Made by a program: the position numbers and the translations under genes. Below are positions 18,681 through 22,534 of a DNA stretch of 22,534 nt, piece after piece (the first letter of the stretch is position 1; the number at the start of each line of letters is the position of its first letter). The stretch is from assembly GCA_000969725.1 (NCBI GenBank), contig JXSR01S073455.1; one strand, given 5' to 3'. This DNA comes from Ophiothrix spiculata (lineage: Eukaryota; Echinodermata; Ophiuroidea; Amphilepidida; Ophiotrichidae). The notes beneath the pieces are model-generated. The model did no database searches. It was not told the origin of the DNA and worked only from the letters and a program-made list of their open reading frames with translations.

Positions 18681-19094
18681 TCAACTTTAATGGTTATCAA
18701 ATTTATTATATAAATTGAGATACAGGTATTTGTGAAATTGGATTTGCCTAAACTGCTTAGTGCAAAAAAGCAATCTCAAATTATGATGTATAGGTTTACT
18801 CAGGTTTTACCAAAATCTTTTTTTGGGTGCAAGAGATTCACATATGCTTAGTCTAATCAAATACACCCAACAAAGTAAAATGCAGTATGTGTATTGCAGA
18901 TATATTGCAAGTTGCTTCCTTTTCCTTTGGAGAAATTCTGCAGAAATGAGCAGATGGTCAATTCTCTTCCATAACCAAAGACAGTATCTACTATGTCAAA
19001 CATTTGTACTTACAACTTTTTTTTCATGGGCATGAATTGAAGTGAAATGTTATGTTTAATAGATTTAATGCATCATCAGCAAAACCGATACTGT

Positions 19095-19102
19095 ATTGTT
19101 TG
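19095..19102 (+). repeat. Left target-site duplication of the hAT-like element
   Basis: ATTGTTTG, identical to 20575-20582. The 8-bp length fits hAT-superfamily integration; P and Merlin elements can also give 8 bp. Confidence 0.85.
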
Positions 19103-20574
19103 TAACGCCCTGCGGGGCAGGTTTTTTCTCACCCCGACCCCGTCGTTCCCCGACAATTTATTTCCCGACCGGACCGACCCGATAAAAATTTAGCTTGCCC
19201 CGACCGACCCCGACCCGAATGGATTTTTTCTAGACCGGACCGACCCGGACCGGTAGTTTTTCATGATTTCCCGGTCAAGATGGATATTTTTCCCCGACCC
19301 CGAATTTCATGTCATAAAATGGTGTTTAACAAGGATTACGATTTCACCTAAAACCGATTACGAAAAAAATGACTCAATTTAAGACAAATGTGAATCGTCA
19401 TATCGAAAGGTACCTTAATACCGGCATAGGGCCATTGAAGCTAAGCATAGTCAAAAATCACGTCAAAGGTCGAATTTCTAATTTCATCAGAAAGGTTATC
19501 ATTGAAGTGTATACTATCATATTAATCATGTTCCAACATCCAAAACATAAGAAAAATGTATTAAAAACCAAACTAAAAATCCTCTCTACATTCAAGATTT
19601 GCTAAGTAGAAAAACTTTAATTCGATTTTCTCATAACTATAGTTTTCCGAATCAGCCCGATGCCTTTTACCAATTTGGGTGTAACTTCACCACCGAACAT
19701 CCAATAACCAAAATCAAGGTGTCATTTTAAAGCTTAAAATCTCAGCTTTCAGATGAGACCAAAAAAAAATCAATTTTGATTTTGCCGACCTTAAGGTACC
19801 TTTCGATATGACGGGTCACAAATGACCTTATTAAGGACCTCACGAAAAACGTTCACATGATTTTATGGCCCGATTTTATACCAATCATAGATCATTCTTA
19901 ACGGGGAATTTATGTGATTGTTTACAAGAAGCAAATGCTCGTTGATGACGTCACAAGTCTAAATGTGCTTTATTCGGTAAAGTGGTAAAGGAGAAATTAA
20001 AGTTTCAACTCAAAACATCGTGGCAAAAATTGTAGATTTATTAATATTTATAGACTGAAGGCGTAGGATATAAGCTATCATAATTTATAAACTTGAAGTA
20101 GTACACTTTTTGATATCAAATTGAAGCCTATAGATTTTTATGATTATAGATCCACAATTTCACCTCCAAATTTTAATAGTTCTAGGCATAAAACGTTTAA
20201 ATTGATTGTTTTTGTGAGTTTTTTTCTTATGTATGACAAATGACAGATCAGCAACCAATTTATGCAAAGTACGAACGATTAATTAACTATGGACGCGAAA
20301 GTGTAAGTTAAAAAATGACATTATAGACACAGCGGTTAATTGTTGCTCCATTTTATTTTTACCCCGAACAAGCTTTTGCATTTCCCGGACCGAATGTAAA
20401 CTTTCCCCGACCCCGAGTAAAAATTCCCCGACCCGGTCGACCCCGGTAATATTTTTCCCGGACCGTACCGAACCCGGAAAAAGCTCCAAAAAAATTCCCG
20501 ACCCGGTCGACCCCGGTTTCGGTCCGGTCCGGTCCGGGAAAATTCGGGGTTTCGGGTTTCCCCGCAGGGCCTTA
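19103..20574. mobile_element. 1,472-bp non-autonomous hAT-like element with nested ST copy
   Basis: The ends are TAACGCCCTGCGGGG (19103-19117) and CCCCGCAGGGCCTTA (20560-20574), 14 of 15 complementary and flanked by exact 8-bp direct repeats ATTGTTTG. TAACG/TAAGG fits the loose YARNG start of hAT ends. Both subterminal regions (about 19130-19310 and 20360-20560) carry dense irregular CCCGACC, GGACCG and CCCGGTCG motifs, far more GC-rich than the rest of the window. They are plausible clustered transposase-binding repeats, by analogy with hAT subterminal repeats. No transposase frame is present; the interior is AT-rich and contains a complete ST element at 19389-19820. Confidence 0.88.
19389..19820 (+). 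mobile_element. ST element, complete copy (432 bp), nested
   Basis: The left terminus TGTGAATCGTCATATCGAAA then GGTACCTTAA (19389-19418) and the right terminus TTAAGGTACCTTTCGATATG then ACGGGTCACA (19791-19820) are complementary at 28 of 30 bases. Each contains the KpnI palindrome GGTACC. This copy defines the family: five other partial or deleted copies occur at 332, 3667, 11460, 14940 and 16913. The flanks AAATGACTCAATTTAAG (before) and AAATGACCTTATTAAGG (after) are similar. The 78-codon frame over the left half is not conserved as an intact frame in the other copies. Confidence 0.9.
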
Positions 20575-20582
20575 ATTGTTTG
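20575..20582 (+). repeat. Right target-site duplication of the hAT-like element
   Basis: ATTGTTTG, identical to 19095-19102, immediately after the terminal inverted repeat. Confidence 0.85.
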
Positions 20583-20694
20583 TATTAATCACCCATTCTC
20601 TATTAAATGGCCACTCCAAAAAAATTCAAAGAAAAGTGTTAAAAAACATTCAATTTTAAAGCATATTCATATATCATTAAGTTTACCAAAAATC

Positions 20695-20785
20695 TCCAGT
20701 AACAGGAAACGGTACCGAAAATTAATCAATGATGTCGCGTTCCTGGAAATGATGTCAAAATTTTCAGTACTTTCGGGTTATCAGT
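20695..20785. repeat. Imperfect foldback around 90 bp
   Basis: CCAGTAACAGGAAACGGTAC then CGAAAATT on the left faces AATTTTCAGTACTTTCGGGT then TATCAGTGG on the right. About two thirds of positions pair over 28-30 bp. The loop contains two GATGTC motifs. It is likely a decayed foldback element; there is no second copy. Confidence 0.5.
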
Positions 20786-21596
20786 GGCCGGCCATTTAAC
20801 AGTAAGTTGTCGTAATTGTTAAGCTTATATGGCAATTTTGTGCAAATTTTGATGTTGAAAATTGGTCTCTAATAATTACCCACCCCTCATGAAATGTTAC
20901 CGCCCAGTGGGCGATTAATAGAAACAATATGGTAACTCCAATGTGATCCGTATGTCAGAATAAAAATGGCACCATATCGGGTATCTATCCTTTAAATCCA
21001 TTGCATTTATCCATCTCACCCAAGATTATGTAGAAATGGATCAAACTTACAAGAATCCTTGAAGGGAAACTCACTTTGGCCTAGATAGAAACACAAAGGC
21101 TACCAAGTTATGCATGCAGACTAGCTAGGCAAAGCTTGCATTGGCAAAAAGGGGCTCACCACGTAATACTGAAATGGGGGATATATCTTATAAGCTATAC
21201 GAAACAGCCGACAGATAATCTTATTTAAGGCCATGCCATATGGAACGTGTAAAAATGGATGATTTTATCATTTCTTTGATTTTTTTTTAAATGAAGAAGG
21301 GATGCTTGTTTTTGTTTCTTTAAAAATGTAAATTTTGAACCAGTTTTATTATCTAACACTTTACGTGAAAGATGGTATAATATACAGTCTTGAAAATGTG
21401 TCTGTCCAGCCCATGAGCCATAAATGCCAGAAACTTCATTTTGCGCTACAGGTGAAAATACATGCCTATCTGCAGAAATTGATTTTTTTTGCATACTACA
21501 AAATACCAGCAAAGTTTCATTTCATGAAAATGATATGAAATATGAAATGAATCTGCATATTTTTGAAGACAATCAACTGACAATATAGGGCTTGCT
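20786..21596. other. Gap, nothing recognised
   Basis: No gene can be supported; overlapping frames on both strands near 21225-21538 have no recognisable motif. A short match, CAAAGCTTGCATTGGCAA (21129-21146), resembles CAAAGCTTGCAATTGGCAA (7160-7178) and may mark a dispersed repeat. Confidence 0.45.
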
Positions 21597-21697
21597 GTTT
21601 ATCTCAGTTATTTTTTTTACACCCTGACAAACTTAACTTGACTTTTGGAAATCAAGTGAAGTCATTGAGGTGTCATTTTAATCCTTAAAATATAGGG
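21597..21697 (+). repeat. About 105-bp direct repeat flanking a MITE, left copy
   Basis: GTTTATCTCAGTTA, CCCTGACAA, AACTTGACTTTTGGAAAT, GTGAAGTC and AAGGTGT-like GAGGTGTCATTTTAAT match 21999-22112 in direct order. The long-TIR MITE at 21700-21983 sits exactly between the two copies. Confidence 0.75.
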
Positions 21698-21699
21698 CT

Positions 21700-21983
21700 T
21701 AGAGCCAAATCATAGTCGGCCTCCAAACAAAATTTTTCCTACCAAACATTTGGTCGTGACATCACCAAACATTTGCCATCGAATTTAAACTATGAACGGG
21801 TAACAAACATTTGGTCCAATGTATATCGCAAATCAATAACATGTGTAATCTAGCGCGAAGTTTTATTTGGTCTCAACTCGGTGTTGAAGTTATTTTGTTT
21901 GGAGTCACTCGTCATTTTGACTACACGACCTAATGTTTGGTAGGACATTTTTTTTTTTGAGGCCAATTATGATTTGGCCCTTA
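21700..21983. mobile_element. 284-bp long-TIR MITE, copy 2
   Basis: CCAAATCATAGTCGGCCTCC (left) faces GAGGCCAATTATGATTTGG (right), with inner arms AACATTTGGTCGTGAC and ACACGACCTAATGTTTGG. It aligns end to end with copy 1 at 10949, with an estimated 80% identity. The inner TGACGTCA palindrome of copy 1 is altered here (GTGACATCACC and TGACTACACG). The right arm carries a T-run expansion. No convincing 8-bp target duplication is visible. Confidence 0.87.
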
Positions 21984-21998
21984 CTGATCTTTGAACGC

Positions 21999-22112
21999 GT
22001 TTATCTCAGTTAGGCCTATACGTTTTACTCCCTGACAACCTTTGAAGGACCATAACTTGACTTCTGGAAATTGTGTGAAGTCCATTAAGGTGTAATTTTA
22101 ATTTCCAAAGTT
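21999..22112 (+). repeat. About 105-bp direct repeat flanking a MITE, right copy
   Basis: GTTTATCTCAGTTA, CTCCCTGACAA, AACTTGACTTCTGGAAAT, GTGAAGTCC and AAGGTGTAATTTTAAT repeat 21597-21697 at an offset of 402 bp. This copy has an extra GAAGGACCAT-containing stretch. Confidence 0.75.
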
Positions 22113-22329
22113 TCAAAAAAGTGAAAATGACAAGAGGCTGGATTTAAGGCTGGTTTGGGATGGACGGTCACAAATGGTATGAGGGTGTTCAATAAATTTT
22201 GAGCCTGAAGTAGAAGGAGATGAGCTATGCAGATTTCACAATATGTCATGTAGTTCAACTTGATTGGTGAATATCTGGAAAGTCTCAAGTAAATAGGCCT
22301 ACTTGCTATATCAGTTCGGCCGAACTCGC

Positions 22330-22391
22330 AATTCTGATACGTATCCGAATTCGGATACACCGTATCACAATTCTGATACCCGTATCCGAAT
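22330..22391. repeat. Palindrome and direct repeat at the window edge
   Basis: GTATCCGAATTCGGATAC (22341-22358) is a perfect 18-bp palindrome. AATTCTGATAC occurs at 22330-22340 and 22369-22379, each followed closely by GTATCCGAAT. CCGTATCA sits between them. This looks like the edge of a foldback element that may continue beyond the window; the minus-strand frame at 22085-22360 ends inside it and is not called. Confidence 0.7.
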
Positions 22392-22534
22392 TTGAATTAA
22401 AAACAGCTGAAACGGGATATCAGCTGAAATGAATAATCAGCTTCGCCGCGCACCATACCGGTATGTATAAAAGTCAATAACATTTTCATCATTTGTCATC
22501 TAAATTCTATCAAAGTATTGGCCAAAATATTTTG

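Noticed and set aside
22165-22200. Mariner terminal repeat (GAGGGTGTTCAATAAATTTT)
   Set aside because: It has a loose resemblance to mariner ends but no inverted partner, no convincing TA boundary and no transposase.

Overview
This window looks like non-coding DNA from an animal nuclear genome, most likely a marine invertebrate. It is AT-rich and has no open reading frame longer than 137 codons. None of the ORFs resembles a protein family I can name, and I see no rRNA, intact tRNA gene, CRISPR array or bacterial-style operon. The invertebrate reading rests on the repeats: two tRNA-headed SINEs with a central block that recurs in invertebrate SINEs, and TA-flanked CTGTAAAA...TTTTCGCGAG foldback elements of a kind familiar from invertebrate genomes. 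I cannot assign a phylum. Intergenic DNA or a large intron both fit.

Almost everything recognisable is a non-autonomous mobile element or a locally duplicated segment. From left to right: a decayed copy of a KpnI-ended inverted-repeat family (called ST here, about 332-499); a SINE (826-1090); a foldback at 1713-1803; four diverged direct copies of a core beginning TCACCTG (1250, 2379, 3042, 3441); an ST copy at 3667-4072 split by a 145-bp TTAA-flanked element (3907-4051); a second TTAA element (4553-4929); an 888-bp TA-flanked element (5942-6829) with a further inverted-repeat pair inside it; a 212-bp element with perfect 24-bp ends (7520-7731) lying between two copies of a 230-bp segment (7215-7441 and 8252-8481); a GC-rich palindrome at 8031-8058; and the second SINE (8814-9060).

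The right half holds two copies of a roughly 280-bp long-TIR element (10949-11229 and 21700-21983), a short two-ended ST copy in reverse orientation (11460-11726), fragments of G-rich repeats (13200-14340 and 15836 onward), an 80-bp segment duplicated 520 bp apart (14516 and 15037), a 500-bp foldback with perfect 26-bp arms (16235-16732), a complex inverted-repeat region (16913-17237), a CAAAA microsatellite (17551-17617), a 200-bp foldback (18482-18680), and a 1,472-bp hAT-like element (19103-20574). The hAT-like element has an exact 8-bp target duplication and encloses a complete ST element (19389-19820).

No genes act together here. The value of the window is its record of nested insertions: TTAA element into ST, ST into hAT-like element, and duplication around elements. 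I found no convincing new biological system. The best candidates for something undescribed are the ST family with its unusually long flanking direct repeats, and the hAT-like element with GC-rich subterminal arrays.
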